Below, piece by piece: positions 1 through 12,014 of a stretch of 64,000 bases of DNA. The stretch's first letter is position 1. Every line of letters begins with the position of its first letter. Where the stretch lies: assembly GCF_028689845.1 (NCBI RefSeq), contig NZ_JAQVCH010000013.1:1-64000 (forward strand), read 5' to 3'. A program made the position numbers and the translations under genes. The notes under the pieces are model-generated. The model was not told where the DNA came from. It did no database searches and saw only the letters and a program-made list of their open reading frames with translations. This stretch comes from Flavobacterium sp. (lineage in GTDB: Bacteria; Bacteroidota; Bacteroidia; Flavobacteriales; Flavobacteriaceae).

Positions 1-360
1 GAGCTCATTACCGAAGCCTTGCGAATGGAAGTAAAAGCATTTGGAATAGAAATAACAAATGTAGCTCCAGGCGACTTTGCCACGAACATTGCTTCTGGAC
101 GTTACCACGCTCCGCTAAATCCCGATTCACCTTATCAAATTCCATACGGGAACACCTTAAAGATGATGGATGAACACGTTGACTCCGGCAGCAACCCAAA
201 TGAAATGGCTTTTGCTATTCATAAAATCATCGAAACAATTAAACCAAACGGTCATTATAAAGTTGGCAGTTTTCTGCAGCGTTTTTCGGTAGTTTTAAAA
301 CGAATCCTTCCCGACAAAATGTACGAAAAAATGTTGATGAAGCATTATGGCTTAAAGTGA
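1..360 (+). CDS. short-chain dehydrogenase/reductase, C-terminal part (5' end outside window)
   Basis: Frame open from base 1; ITNVAPGDFATNIA is typical of the SDR C-terminal half. Confidence 0.75.
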   Translation, partial: ELITEALRMEVKAFGIEITNVAPGDFATNIASGRYHAPLNPDSPYQIPYGNTLKMMDEHVDSGSNPNEMAFAIHKIIETIKPNGHYKVGSFLQRFSVVLKRILPDKMYEKMLMKHYGLK

Positions 361-418
361 TTCGTGTTTGAAATTGATTTCGTAATTTTGCAACAGAATA
401 TAAACACAACAAACAGAT

Positions 419-1075
419 ATGAAATTTTTTATTGACACAGCCAATTTAGAGCAAATCAAAGAAGCACAAGCTTTAGGGGTTTTAGATGGAGTTACAACCA
501 ATCCTTCTTTAATGGCCAAAGAAGGCATTAGCGGAAAAAATAATGTATTAAAACATTATGTCGACATTTGTAAAGTAGTCGATGGCGATGTAAGTGCAGA
601 AGTTATCGCGACCGATTATGACGGCATGATTAGAGAAGGCGAAGAATTAGTAGAGTTACACGAGCAAATCGTTGTAAAATTACCAATGACCAAAGAAGGA
701 ATTAAAGCTTGTAAATATTTTTCAGACCGAGGTGTTCGCACGAATATGACTTTAGTTTTTTCGGCTGGACAAGCACTTTTAGCGGCTAAAGCGGGAGCTA
801 CTTATGTTTCTCCTTTTATTGGTCGTTTAGACGATGTTTCTACTGATGGTTTAGTATTGATTGAAGAAATCCGTGAGATTTATGATAATTATGGTTACGA
901 AACGCAAATCTTAGCCGCTTCTGTACGACATACGATGCATATTGTGAACTGTGCAAAAATTGGAGCCGATGTAATGACAGGACCATTATCGGCTATTTTA
1001 GGTTTGCTAAAACATCCCTTAACCGACATTGGTCTAGCTCAGTTTTTGGCCGATCACGCAAAAGCGAATCAATAG
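419..1075 (+). CDS. fsa: transaldolase / fructose-6-phosphate aldolase family protein (218 aa)
   Basis: [36 protein letters not shown] signature; length typical of the small transaldolase subfamily. Confidence 0.92.
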   Translation: MKFFIDTANLEQIKEAQALGVLDGVTTNPSLMAKEGISGKNNVLKHYVDICKVVDGDVSAEVIATDYDGMIREGEELVELHEQIVVKLPMTKEGIKACKYFSDRGVRTNMTLVFSAGQALLAAKAGATYVSPFIGRLDDVSTDGLVLIEEIREIYDNYGYETQILAASVRHTMHIVNCAKIGADVMTGPLSAILGLLKHPLTDIGLAQFLADHAKANQ

Positions 1076-1094
1076 TCATAAGACGACAGGATAC

Positions 1095-1135
1095 AAAAAA
1101 TCCCTTTTTGGTTTTGTTCCAAAAAGGGATTTTTA
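1095..1135 (+). terminator. Rho-independent terminator after transaldolase
   Basis: aaaatccctttttgg ttttgtt ccaaaaagggatttt stem with T tract. Confidence 0.85.
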
Positions 1136-1152
1136 TATTTCAATTAAGAAAT

Positions 1153-2559
1153 TTACTTCAAATTGTCAGCAAAATTGACTTCAAATAGATTCACAAAACC
1201 ATTTATGATTTTTCTGTCTTTATCAATAATCATCGTGCGATTAAGTTTGGTAATAACCCATTTTTCTTTTAATTCCTGAAAGTTTTTTGCTTGGTATTCT
1301 TTCACTAATCCAAAATTATGTTTAGCTAAAACGCTTTTCCATTTTGCATGATCTTCATCAATATTTATAGCAATAAATTCATAATCAGGATAGTTTTTAT
1401 GAAATTCGATTGCTTTTTTATGTACTGAAACTAAATGAGAATCGGCATTTTCTGTCCAAAAGAAAACAACGGCTTTCTTAGTAAAGAGACTATCGCTAGT
1501 CACTGTATTGCCCTCTGCATCTAGCAATGAAACAGGTGGCAATTCATTTCCTATTTTTAATGCTTGAATAGAGCGACCGATGGAATTGATTTCATTAATT
1601 TTAGATTTATCGGTAGACAATTCATTATAACGTTTCAAGAATGTTTTGTTGTTTTCTATATCTTGGTCTTCTAATAGATACGAAAAAGCAATATTATCAA
1701 TAATATCATTTTTAATTGAAGGATTAGCAAACAAGGTATCAGCAATATTTAATTTTTGAATATACATTGGTAAAATATCGCGATCGGTATAATCAGGAGA
1801 TATTTTAGTAAACGCCACGTTATTTAACATGTGTGTTAAGTACTTTACAAAAGGCGAATAATTCGTTAAGGCTTTGTTGTTAAAATCAATTTTTCGACGA
1901 TGAAGATAATAATTAGCGGGTAATTTATCATTCACATTTTCACCAGTTCGCATTTTATGAGCAATCGGATAGATTTCTTTTTTGGTATAATAATGAAAAT
2001 CTAACATTGCTTTTGCATACAAATCAAAATCATCATTCCATTTTAATTCCTCTTTTTTAGCTCTATAAAAGGCTGTTTTAGACTGATAGGAAGAATCACT
2101 ATTTTGAATAAAATGCTCCACATCATAATCATAAACGCCAAAGAGTTTGCTTTTATCGTTTTCGTTTTTAAGATACAACTCCATTAAGAAATTGTTTTTT
2201 TCATCACCACGACCACAAAACACAACTGATTCATCAAATTCTACCGAGTTAATTCGAACCATCAAACTGTCATTTTTGTCAAAATAAACATATTGGTATT
2301 CGGGTTCGTGTTTAAAGGTATAAAGACCAGGAGCAAGCGAATCAAACTTCATGAAAAACTGATTCTTGTCATTTAAATAAAGCGTATCCAACACCACATC
2401 GTCTTTTAAGAACAAGACAAAATTACTTTTGGCATTCATCACTTCGCCACCAAAATAAGCTGTAAAATTATCATCTTTAAATTGTCTTTGACAACCGATA
2501 ACTACAAATAAGGTGAGAAATAAAGAGGAGAATTGTAATTTTTTTGAATAGGCAATCAT
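1153..2559 (-). CDS. TlpA/AhpC-TSA-like thioredoxin-fold lipoprotein
   Basis: N-terminal lipobox-like VVIGCQ; C-terminal thioredoxin-like half (GNELPPVSLLDAEGN...AVVFFWTENADSH); CXXC not intact. Confidence 0.7.
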   Translation of the reverse strand: MIAYSKKLQFSSLFLTLFVVIGCQRQFKDDNFTAYFGGEVMNAKSNFVLFLKDDVVLDTLYLNDKNQFFMKFDSLAPGLYTFKHEPEYQYVYFDKNDSLMVRINSVEFDESVVFCGRGDEKNNFLMELYLKNENDKSKLFGVYDYDVEHFIQNSDSSYQSKTAFYRAKKEELKWNDDFDLYAKAMLDFHYYTKKEIYPIAHKMRTGENVNDKLPANYYLHRRKIDFNNKALTNYSPFVKYLTHMLNNVAFTKISPDYTDRDILPMYIQKLNIADTLFANPSIKNDIIDNIAFSYLLEDQDIENNKTFLKRYNELSTDKSKINEINSIGRSIQALKIGNELPPVSLLDAEGNTVTSDSLFTKKAVVFFWTENADSHLVSVHKKAIEFHKNYPDYEFIAINIDEDHAKWKSVLAKHNFGLVKEYQAKNFQELKEKWVITKLNRTMIIDKDRKIINGFVNLFEVNFADNLK

Positions 2560-2665
2560 TTGGTGGTATTAATTGTAAATAACAAATATATTTTTTATAA
2601 GCCTTATTCCTTGTTAATAGACAGTTAAATTAAACCTATAATTATTATAAATTGACCACTTTTAA

Positions 2666-4333
<1,668 letters not shown>

Positions 4334-4342
4334 CCGCAAATT

Positions 4343-4377
4343 AAAAAAGGATGATGAATAATTGTCCTTTTTTTTTA
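4343..4377 (+). terminator. Rho-independent terminator after ABC-F gene
   Basis: aaaaaagga ... tcctttttttttt. Confidence 0.6.
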
Positions 4378-4422
4378 TTCCTAACGTATAAATTTTAAAT
4401 TTGTAGTTAAATAAAAATCCTC

Positions 4423-4980
4423 ATGAGTCAAAAAGTATTGCTCACTTCCAAAGAAGTCAATATCATTCTTCATCGTTTGGCTTGTCAATTGATTGAAAAG
4501 CACTTGGATTTTTCCGATACCATTCTCATTGGTTTGCAACCACGCGGAGCTTTTTTAGCGAATCGGTTGGTGAAATTATTAAAAGAGGAATACCAGATTG
4601 CTACTATTCAATATGGCTTGTTAGATATCACCTTTTTCCGAGATGATTTTAGAAGAGGCGAAAAACCGTTAGAAGCCAATAAAACCGAAATTGATTTTCT
4701 AGTAGAAGATAAAAAAATTATTTTTATTGATGATGTTTTATATACCGGTAGAAGTATTCGTTCTGCTTTAACCGCCATTCAGTCGTTTGGACGACCAAGT
4801 GAAATTGAACTCTTGGTTTTAATCGATCGTCGTTTTAGTCGACATTTACCCATCCAACCCGATTATCGAGGGCGACAAGTGGATGCCATCAATAATGAAA
4901 AAGTAAAAGTATGTTGGGTTGAAAATGAAGGAGAAGATGCCGTTTATTTAATTCCAACCCTAGCAACAAACCCTAAATAA
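4423..4980 (+). CDS. pyrR: bifunctional pyr operon regulator / uracil phosphoribosyltransferase PyrR
   Basis: PRPP-binding motif IIFIDDVLYTGRSIRSAL; directly upstream of pyrB. Confidence 0.93.
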   Translation: MSQKVLLTSKEVNIILHRLACQLIEKHLDFSDTILIGLQPRGAFLANRLVKLLKEEYQIATIQYGLLDITFFRDDFRRGEKPLEANKTEIDFLVEDKKIIFIDDVLYTGRSIRSALTAIQSFGRPSEIELLVLIDRRFSRHLPIQPDYRGRQVDAINNEKVKVCWVENEGEDAVYLIPTLATNPK

Positions 4981-4988
4981 TCACGCAA

Positions 4989-5915
4989 ATGGCTGAATTA
5001 ACCGTAAATCATTTATTAGGAATCAAATACTTGCAACCCCAAGATATCGATTTGATTTTTGAAACGGCAGATCATTTTAAAGAAGTCATCAATCGGCCAA
5101 TTAAAAAAGTGCCTTCCTTACGGGATATAACGATTGCCAATATTTTTTTTGAAAACAGTACACGAACTAAATTATCATTTGAATTAGCTCAGAAAAGGCT
5201 GTCGGCCGATGTAATTAGTTTTTCGGCAGCACAATCCTCTGTTAAAAAAGGAGAAACGTTAATTGATACCGTTAGTAATATTTTAGCCATGAAAGTCGAC
5301 ATGGTCGTCATGCGTCATGCTAATCCGGGAGCAGCTTATTTTTTATCACAAAATGTAAAAGCAAGTATTATCAATGCGGGTGACGGAGCTCATGAACATC
5401 CTACACAAGCTTTATTAGACAGTTATTCAATCCGCGAACGACTAGGAGAAGTTAACGGAAAAAAAGTGGTCATTGTGGGCGATATTTTGCATTCTAGAGT
5501 AGCCTTGTCTAATATTTTTGCCCTTCAAATGCAAGGAGCAGAAGTAAAAGTGTGCGGACCAAAAACCTTGATTCCGAAACATATTGAAAGCTTAGGCGTA
5601 ACCGTTGAATCTAATTTACGAAAAGCCTTAGAATGGTGTGATGTGGCTAATATGTTGCGAGTTCAAAATGAACGCATGGATATTAATTATTTTCCTTCTA
5701 CACGAGAATATGCACAACAATACGGCGTAGATAAAGCTTTACTAGATTCGCTTTCTAAAGAAATCGTCATCATGCATCCAGGACCAATCAACCGTGGCGT
5801 GGAAATTACCAGCGATGTGGCCGATTCTAAACAATCTGTTATTTTAGAACAAGTAGAAAATGGCGTAGCGATTCGAATGGCGGTGATTTATTTGTTGGCA
5901 TCTAAGATAAAATAG
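4989..5915 (+). CDS. pyrB: aspartate carbamoyltransferase catalytic subunit
   Basis: FFENSTRTKLSFELAQKRL and HPGPINRGVEI signatures. Confidence 0.97.
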   Translation: MAELTVNHLLGIKYLQPQDIDLIFETADHFKEVINRPIKKVPSLRDITIANIFFENSTRTKLSFELAQKRLSADVISFSAAQSSVKKGETLIDTVSNILAMKVDMVVMRHANPGAAYFLSQNVKASIINAGDGAHEHPTQALLDSYSIRERLGEVNGKKVVIVGDILHSRVALSNIFALQMQGAEVKVCGPKTLIPKHIESLGVTVESNLRKALEWCDVANMLRVQNERMDINYFPSTREYAQQYGVDKALLDSLSKEIVIMHPGPINRGVEITSDVADSKQSVILEQVENGVAIRMAVIYLLASKIK

Positions 5916-6000
5916 AAACTAAGTAACTGATCAGCTAAGTAACTAAGTAGCTCAGGCTCTCAGGCTCTCAGACTCTCAGCAACTCAGAGCCTCATCAACA
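5913..6000. repeat. degenerate octanucleotide array (consensus NAGNNNCT), about 11 units
   Basis: tagaaact aagtaact gatcagct aagtaact aagtagct caggctct caggctct cagactct cagcaact cagagcct catcaaca: exact 8-nt register. Confidence 0.85.
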
Positions 6001-6080
6001 CATGCATTGGATAGTTTAGCTATTTATTATTTTAATTCTCCAAATAAAAATTGTAATTTAGTCTTTCAACATTTATCATC

Positions 6081-6128
6081 AAGGAACTCAGAGTCTCCGC
6101 AACTCAGAGCCTAAGCAACTCAAAAAAC
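6081..6128. repeat. second degenerate octanucleotide array, about 5-6 units
   Basis: aaggaact cagagtct ccgcaact cagagcct aagcaact caaaaaac; same consensus as 5913-6000; abuts ATG at 6129. Confidence 0.8.
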
Positions 6129-6461
6129 ATGAAAGTAGAAAAAAAAGGACATACCACGACACTCCGGAATACGCAAGGCGATTGTCAGGCGTTTTTAGAA
6201 AAGATTACAAACCAATATCCTACTTTTCAAAAGCAGAATCTTATTTTGGATTTATCTCAGGATAAAGCGATTTCGTTAGCAGAAATCAAATTGTTTAGTC
6301 CACTTTCTAAAGAACATAAAAAAAATAAAAAATCGTTGGTTTTGGTGATAGACAATGCCGATATTGATAAAATTCCGCACGTCATGACGGTGGTTCCAAC
6401 ACTTCTAGAAGCTCATGACATCATTGAAATTGAAGAAATTGAACGAGATTTGGGGTTTTAA
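6129..6461 (+). CDS. small conserved protein, possible STAS-like fold, upstream of rnz
   Basis: 110 aa; NLILDLSQDKAISLAEIKLFSPLSKEHKKNKKSLVLVID resembles a STAS-like pattern. Confidence 0.65.
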   Translation: MKVEKKGHTTTLRNTQGDCQAFLEKITNQYPTFQKQNLILDLSQDKAISLAEIKLFSPLSKEHKKNKKSLVLVIDNADIDKIPHVMTVVPTLLEAHDIIEIEEIERDLGF

Positions 6462-6591
6462 TTGGAGATGAAATTAGAGGTAAGAGGAAGCAGGAAAGAA
6501 ACAGCAGGGCTTACTTTTCTATCCAATTGAAAATTGAAAAAAATTAAATCAAAGCAATAAAATTCGCTTAATCCTTGATAATCTATTAAAC

Positions 6592-7497
6592 TTGAAACTA
6601 ACAATACTTGGCTGTTATGCTGCCACACCGCGAACCATTACAAATCCGACTTCTCAAGTTTTAGAGATTAAAAATCATCTTTTCTTGATTGATTGTGGCG
6701 AAGGAACGCAAGTACAGTTGCGTAAGAGTAAGGTTAAGTTTTCTAAAATCAACCATATCTTCATTTCACATTTACATGGAGATCATTTTTTCGGATTAGT
6801 GGGTTTAATTTCAACGTTTATGTTGCTCAATCGTATTAATGATTTGCATGTATATGGTCCAAAAGGAATTAAGGAAATTATATTGATTCAACTTCGAGCG
6901 GGGAATTCCTTCACCGGATATAATTTGTATTTTCATGAATTGGAATCAAAGGAAAGTGAAATTGTGTTTGAAGATGAAAAAGTTATCGTTAAAACCATTC
7001 CGTTAAACCACCGAATTTATACGAACGGCTTTCTCTTTCAAGAAAAAAACAAGGAACGAAAATTAAACATTGAAAAAATTGAAGAGTTTGGAATTGATGT
7101 TGTTTATTATCAAAAAATAAAATACGGAAGTGGGATTACTTTAGAGAACGGTACTTTCGTTCCAAACGAATTACTCACGTTTGATTCCGAGCCAGAAAAA
7201 AGTTATGCTTTTTGTTCTGATACGATGTATGACGAGCAATTAATTCCGCATTTAGCAGGAGTTGATGTTTTATATCATGAAAGCACTTTTTTAGAAAACG
7301 ATTTGAACTTAGCAGAACGAACTAAACATGCAACAGCCATTCAGGCCGCTACGATTGCTAAGAAATCGGGAGTCAAGCATTTAATCCTCGGGCATTACTC
7401 TACTCGCTATGAATCGATAGATGTGTTTAAAACCGAAGCGGAAACCGTTTTCTCACCTGTTTTATTAGCGGATGACGGAAAAGCGTTTGAGTTTTAA
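6592..7497 (+). CDS. rnz: ribonuclease Z (TTG start)
   Basis: MKLTILGCYAATPRT start; HLHGDHFFGL metallo-beta-lactamase motif; LILGHYSTRY. Confidence 0.95.
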   Translation: MKLTILGCYAATPRTITNPTSQVLEIKNHLFLIDCGEGTQVQLRKSKVKFSKINHIFISHLHGDHFFGLVGLISTFMLLNRINDLHVYGPKGIKEIILIQLRAGNSFTGYNLYFHELESKESEIVFEDEKVIVKTIPLNHRIYTNGFLFQEKNKERKLNIEKIEEFGIDVVYYQKIKYGSGITLENGTFVPNELLTFDSEPEKSYAFCSDTMYDEQLIPHLAGVDVLYHESTFLENDLNLAERTKHATAIQAATIAKKSGVKHLILGHYSTRYESIDVFKTEAETVFSPVLLADDGKAFEF

Positions 7498-7592
7498 AAA
7501 AGTGTTTGTTTTTTAAATTAATTTTAAGGTTAAACGCTATCAAATTTCGTAAATTTACGTAAGCGATTTAAGCTATTAAATTTACTTTGGTT

Positions 7593-8498
7593 ATGGAATT
7601 TATAGATTATTACAAAATACTTGGCCTTTCAAAAGAAGCAACTGCGGATGATATTAAAAAAGCGTATCGAAAGTTGGCACGAAAATTACATCCCGATATT
7701 AATCCTAATGACAAAGCAGCACACGTAAAGTTTCAGCAATTGAATGAAGCCAATGAAGTATTGAGCAATCCTGAAAAGAGAAAAAAATACGACAAATACG
7801 GGAAAGATTGGGAACGGGGTGAAGAATATGAAAAGTATCAGCAACAGCAGCAACAATATGGAAGTGCGGGTCAACAGCAAGCCTATTCGGGAGGAAATTA
7901 TGAAGGCGAAGATTTTTCGGAATTTTTCTCTTCTATGTTTGGTAATCAAGGTGGCGGAAACCGAAGAAGTCAAGTAAAATACCGTGGTCAAGATATTCAA
8001 GGCCAAGTTCAAATTGATATAAAAGAAGCCGCTTCAACCCATAAAAAAGAGTTTTCGGTGAACGGAAAAAATATTCGAATTACGGTTCCAGCCGGGATTG
8101 AAGATCAACAAACCATTAAAATCAGTGGTTTTGGCGGTCCTGGGGTTAATAATGGGCCAAATGGTGATTTGTTTATTACCTTTTCTATACATAATAATAC
8201 GCCTTTTAAACGGGTGGGCAATGATTTGTATTTTACGCAAGATTTAGATTTATATACGGCTGTTTTAGGAGGAGAGATTATGGTTTCCGATTTTAATCAA
8301 GCAAAACTGAAGTTGAAAGTCGTCCCTGGAACTCAAAATGGTACTAAGGTTCGTTTAAAAGGAAAAGGTTTTCCCGTTTATAAAAAAGAGGGTGAATTTG
8401 GCGATTTATATGTGACATATGCTATTGCCATTCCGACTCAATTATCCGATCAAGAAAAAACATTGTTTACTGAATTAGCAAAAGCTGCCAAAAAATAG
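7593..8498 (+). CDS. cbpA: DnaJ C-terminal-type co-chaperone (CbpA-like, no zinc finger)
   Basis: J domain with HPD (RKLHPDINPND); Q/G-rich linker; substrate-binding C-terminus; no CXXCXGXG repeats. Confidence 0.9.
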   Translation: MEFIDYYKILGLSKEATADDIKKAYRKLARKLHPDINPNDKAAHVKFQQLNEANEVLSNPEKRKKYDKYGKDWERGEEYEKYQQQQQQYGSAGQQQAYSGGNYEGEDFSEFFSSMFGNQGGGNRRSQVKYRGQDIQGQVQIDIKEAASTHKKEFSVNGKNIRITVPAGIEDQQTIKISGFGGPGVNNGPNGDLFITFSIHNNTPFKRVGNDLYFTQDLDLYTAVLGGEIMVSDFNQAKLKLKVVPGTQNGTKVRLKGKGFPVYKKEGEFGDLYVTYAIAIPTQLSDQEKTLFTELAKAAKK

Positions 8499-8503
8499 AA
8501 AAT

Positions 8504-8794
8504 ATGGAAACGCAAGAATTAATCATAGTCGATGTATTTTGTCAACAATACCAAATTGAAATCAACTTAATTCAGGATTTAGAAGAGTTTGGATTAATTG
8601 AAGTGATTGTCTATCAAGAACAAAAATATTTGAACAAAAATCAATTAGCTACCCTTGAAAAAATTATTCGGCTGCACAATGATTTGCATATCAACAAAGA
8701 AGGAATTGATATCATTTTAAACTTACAAGAAAAAGAAAATCAATTATTATCCGAAATTAATTACCTAAAAAAACGTTTGGGATTGTATGAATAG
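8504..8794 (+). CDS. cbpM: chaperone modulator CbpM-like protein
   Basis: 96 aa, MerR-like helical pattern, 5 nt downstream of cbpA. Confidence 0.75.
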   Translation: METQELIIVDVFCQQYQIEINLIQDLEEFGLIEVIVYQEQKYLNKNQLATLEKIIRLHNDLHINKEGIDIILNLQEKENQLLSEINYLKKRLGLYE

Positions 8795-8811
8795 GAGTGA
8801 AGCGGATAGTT

Positions 8812-9045
8812 CTAACAATTCTCATCAGTATTAGGTTTCTTTTCTACATGCGTTAGCATATATTTATTGGCTAGTTCCTTTAGTGAATTATAGTATTCCT
8901 CTAGATTTTTCAAGTTTACGGCTTCTTTGTCTGAATTATTGTCTCGCATTTCAAGAATGAAAGTAGAGAGTTCCGGAAACTCTTGTTGAATCATAGTTGT
9001 CAACGTTATGATTTGCTGTTCAAGTTCTTCTATCTTTGTTTTCAT
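8812..9045 (-). CDS. small coiled-coil-like hypothetical protein
   Basis: ORF track 8812..9099; ATG at 9045 gives MKTKIEELEQQIITLTT. Confidence 0.6.
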   Translation of the reverse strand: MKTKIEELEQQIITLTTMIQQEFPELSTFILEMRDNNSDKEAVNLKNLEEYYNSLKELANKYMLTHVEKKPNTDENC

Positions 9046-9534
9046 GTTTATAGTTTTTAAAAAAGGATTTCGGATTCTCAAATGAAAAATTAAGGTCATA
9101 TTGCCTTGTACGACTACTTATTTTCTGTATTTATAGAAAGACAAATACAATACCTCGGATCTATAAGCCAATTAAAAGTTTGTTTTATGATTTTTGTATT
9201 GAGATTTTTTTATTTTTAAATCATTGAAAAACTGCTTATTGCTTCAGCCAAGTTAGTGAAAAAATTGCTAAAAGAAAAGTGGAAATGATTTTAAATTTTA
9301 TACGATTTAAAGTGTATTTTGTTTTTGAGTTATTACATAGTACAAGACTACGACTTTAATTTTAATCCAAATTAGTAAATTAGAGTATAAAAAAAAGTTA
9401 GTTTTAAAGATAATAACAATTGTTGTTTTTATCTTTGTAAATTACAAGGAAACTCTATTTTTCTGTTATTTTGATGGATTTATTTGTAAAAACTCTTTTT
9501 CGGAATTAAAAACTACTCCTAATTTTTCTATATT

Positions 9535-10821
9535 TTGGAACGAAAAAAAATAATAAACCAACATTATTTAAAACTTTTAATTGCTTCACTTTTCATTGGT
9601 TTATTTAGTAGCCTTTTGGCTTTTTCGTTAAAACATCTCACTGAATTTTTTGAACATAAAATTTTCTCATCGGTATCTAATTTTCAGTCATTATTTTTAA
9701 TTTTAATGCCTACGGTAGGAATTACAGCTATTTATTTTTTACGAAAATATGCATTTCAAAATCGAAAAAATAAAGGAATAACAGAGATTTATAAAACGTT
9801 AGACCAAAGAAAAGATCATTTACCCTTGTACAAAATAACGTCTCATTATCTAAATGGATTTTTGACTGTAATTTTTGGTGGTTCTACCGGGATAGAGGTT
9901 TCTACTGTTGTGGCTACAGCAGCGGTTGGTAATGCAGCCTACGAAAAAGAATTCTCAGCCAAAATGTATAAGCGAGAGCTCATTTGTGCTGGAGTTACGG
10001 CCGGAGTAGCCATTCTCTTTACGAGTCCCTTAGCCGGTTGGCTTTTTGCAATGGAAGTAATTGCCCGAAAATTTTCTAAAGCACTTTTTATTAGTTGTTC
10101 TGCGGCAGCTTTAGTTGCTTGGTTATTTATTTACTTCTTTAATGAGCAACCTTTGTTGCCCTTTGAAGTAACGACTTGGAGCACGCATGCCATTCCGTTT
10201 TTTATTTTATTGAGTCTTTTAGGAGGTTTACTTTCGGTCTATTTTACACTTTTAGTGACTAGATTGAAAGTGCTTTTTTCAAAAATAACTAATAATTTTT
10301 TGCGTGTCAATATTGGAGCAATATTAGTTGGTTTAATGCTATTCTATTTTCCAAGTCTTTACGGAGATAGCTATCATGGTCTTAAAGAAATACTAGAAGA
10401 AGCAGTGAGTTTTCAAAATATTTCCATTTTATTATTAGTCGCTCTTTTATTCTTAAAACCTTTAGCGGCTTCGCTAACATTAGGAGCTGGAGGCGATGGC
10501 GGTGTTTTTGCCCCAAGTATTGTGGCGGGAGCTTTTTTAGGATTATTCTTTGCAACTGTTTGTAATACATATTTTGACACAAAATTAATTCTGCTCAATT
10601 TTGCTTTGGTGGGTGCTGCGGCAACTTTGTCAGCTTCGCTTTATGCTCCTTTTACGTCTTTAATATTAATTTGTGGTCTTTTGCCGAATGGGACTGCATT
10701 ATTCTTTCCGATAATAATGAGCTGTTTTATCGCTCAGTTTTTCTCTAAAAAAATACTGCCTTATAATGTGTATACCTATGATTTTTATCTGAGTTCAAAA
10801 GCCGTAAAACAAAAAGCGTAG
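9535..10821 (+). CDS. ClC-family chloride channel/transporter
   Basis: GGSTGIEVSTVV, GAGGDGGVFAPSIVAGAFLG selectivity motifs; apparent TTG start. Confidence 0.92.
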   Translation: MERKKIINQHYLKLLIASLFIGLFSSLLAFSLKHLTEFFEHKIFSSVSNFQSLFLILMPTVGITAIYFLRKYAFQNRKNKGITEIYKTLDQRKDHLPLYKITSHYLNGFLTVIFGGSTGIEVSTVVATAAVGNAAYEKEFSAKMYKRELICAGVTAGVAILFTSPLAGWLFAMEVIARKFSKALFISCSAAALVAWLFIYFFNEQPLLPFEVTTWSTHAIPFFILLSLLGGLLSVYFTLLVTRLKVLFSKITNNFLRVNIGAILVGLMLFYFPSLYGDSYHGLKEILEEAVSFQNISILLLVALLFLKPLAASLTLGAGGDGGVFAPSIVAGAFLGLFFATVCNTYFDTKLILLNFALVGAAATLSASLYAPFTSLILICGLLPNGTALFFPIIMSCFIAQFFSKKILPYNVYTYDFYLSSKAVKQKA

Positions 10822-10850
10822 CAAGATTTAAAGTTTTTTTATAGAGTAAA

Positions 10851-11633
10851 TTATTTCCGATTAATATAATTTGCTTTTTCATTTGTTAGACTTTTTGCTA
10901 TTTTATTCATTTTATTTTTTCTTCTTTTTTTTAAAAGTTGGTATCTAAAGTCGTCAAAAAATAAGCTGAGGAGTAATATTAAAGCTCCAAAAATTAAAGT
11001 GTTTAGTTTCCAGTCAAGAGTTGAGTATAAAAATCCACCGACAATTCCGCCAATAAAAAAGAAAGCAATAATAAAAATCCGAAGTTTGATGTTTGCTTTT
11101 AAAATATCTCTGTGTGGATGTAACTTAGGAAACATCAGATGAGAAACATCAATTCCTAAATCGGTAAAAAGTCCCGTTAAATGAGTTGTTCGCACCACAG
11201 CATTTGAAATTTTTGTCACAAATGAGTTTTGTAGACCCATCGCAAAAAGTAGTAAACAAATGATTAGATCAGGTGATTTGATTACTATAAAATTACTAAA
11301 TAGCCCAATGGTTATTAATATCAAACATTCGATGATGGTGGGAAGTACAAAAACGTTGAGTTTTTTATTTTCTCTATATTTTTCAATCAGAAAACTAGAT
11401 GAAAAAGAACCAAAGAAATAGGAGAAAATATATAGAAAATAAATTGTGCCTTTCCAAAATTCAAAATTTGCAACATCATTAATGAATAAGGCAAAATGAC
11501 CGGTCACATTGGTCGTTAATTGTTTAAAAGATAAAAATCCGGTAACATTGACAATTCCAGCTACAAAAGATAGAATCGTTGCAATACGCAAATTGTGTTG
11601 TAACGTTCTGCTTTTACCTTGATGTCTAAACAT
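10851..11633 (-). CDS. YoaK family (DUF1275) membrane protein
   Basis: VAGIVNVTGFLSFKQLTTNVTGHF...GLQNSFVTKISNAVVRTTHLTGLFTDLG. Confidence 0.88.
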   Translation of the reverse strand: MFRHQGKSRTLQHNLRIATILSFVAGIVNVTGFLSFKQLTTNVTGHFALFINDVANFEFWKGTIYFLYIFSYFFGSFSSSFLIEKYRENKKLNVFVLPTIIECLILITIGLFSNFIVIKSPDLIICLLLFAMGLQNSFVTKISNAVVRTTHLTGLFTDLGIDVSHLMFPKLHPHRDILKANIKLRIFIIAFFFIGGIVGGFLYSTLDWKLNTLIFGALILLLSLFFDDFRYQLLKKRRKNKMNKIAKSLTNEKANYINRK

Positions 11634-11791
11634 GCTTTTTCATTTTAGTGGCTTTGAGTTGTTCTAAAATAGGTTGTGTTTTATTAGAAAATTAAAGTCT
11701 CAAATTTACTAAATAGAAATTGGAATAGGTGTCCATAAGCTATTATAGTTGCAGTTCATGATGGGTTTTAGTTTATAAACGTACTATTTTC

Positions 11792-12001
11792 TTAAATTTT
11801 TGTAAGAGCAGTCCCTTTATGAGCCGCTATATGATTGGTTTTATTGCTTTTTATTTCATACTGGGGTTCATCTTCTGTGGCATGATGCGTGTAACCTTTA
11901 TAATCGAAATTCTTTGTGTGAATTTTAATAATAGTTCCTGAAACAATTCCCGCTTCAGAATTCCAACTTACGTTGTCGCCAACTTTAAATTTTGTTTTCA
12001 T
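11792..12001 (-). CDS. DUF2945 / HVA-like TUDOR-fold protein
   Basis: KFKVGDNVSWNSEAGIVSGTIIKIHTKNFDYKGYTHHATEDEPQYEIKSNKTNHIAAHKGTALTKI. Confidence 0.85.
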   Translation of the reverse strand: MKTKFKVGDNVSWNSEAGIVSGTIIKIHTKNFDYKGYTHHATEDEPQYEIKSNKTNHIAAHKGTALTKI

Positions 12002-12014
12002 TTGTCTGTTTTTT

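Noticed and set aside
5913-6128. CRISPR-like appearance of periodic repeats
   Set aside because: Period is 8 nt with no unique spacers and no cas genes nearby.
7686-8240. Antisense ORFs opposite cbpA
   Set aside because: Overlap the J-domain gene completely; hydrophobic runs are reverse complements of Lys/Glu/Gln codons.
9100-9534. Possible ncRNA or decayed gene in the AT-rich gap before the ClC gene
   Set aside because: No ORF remnant, hairpin with T tract or conserved motif that I could support.
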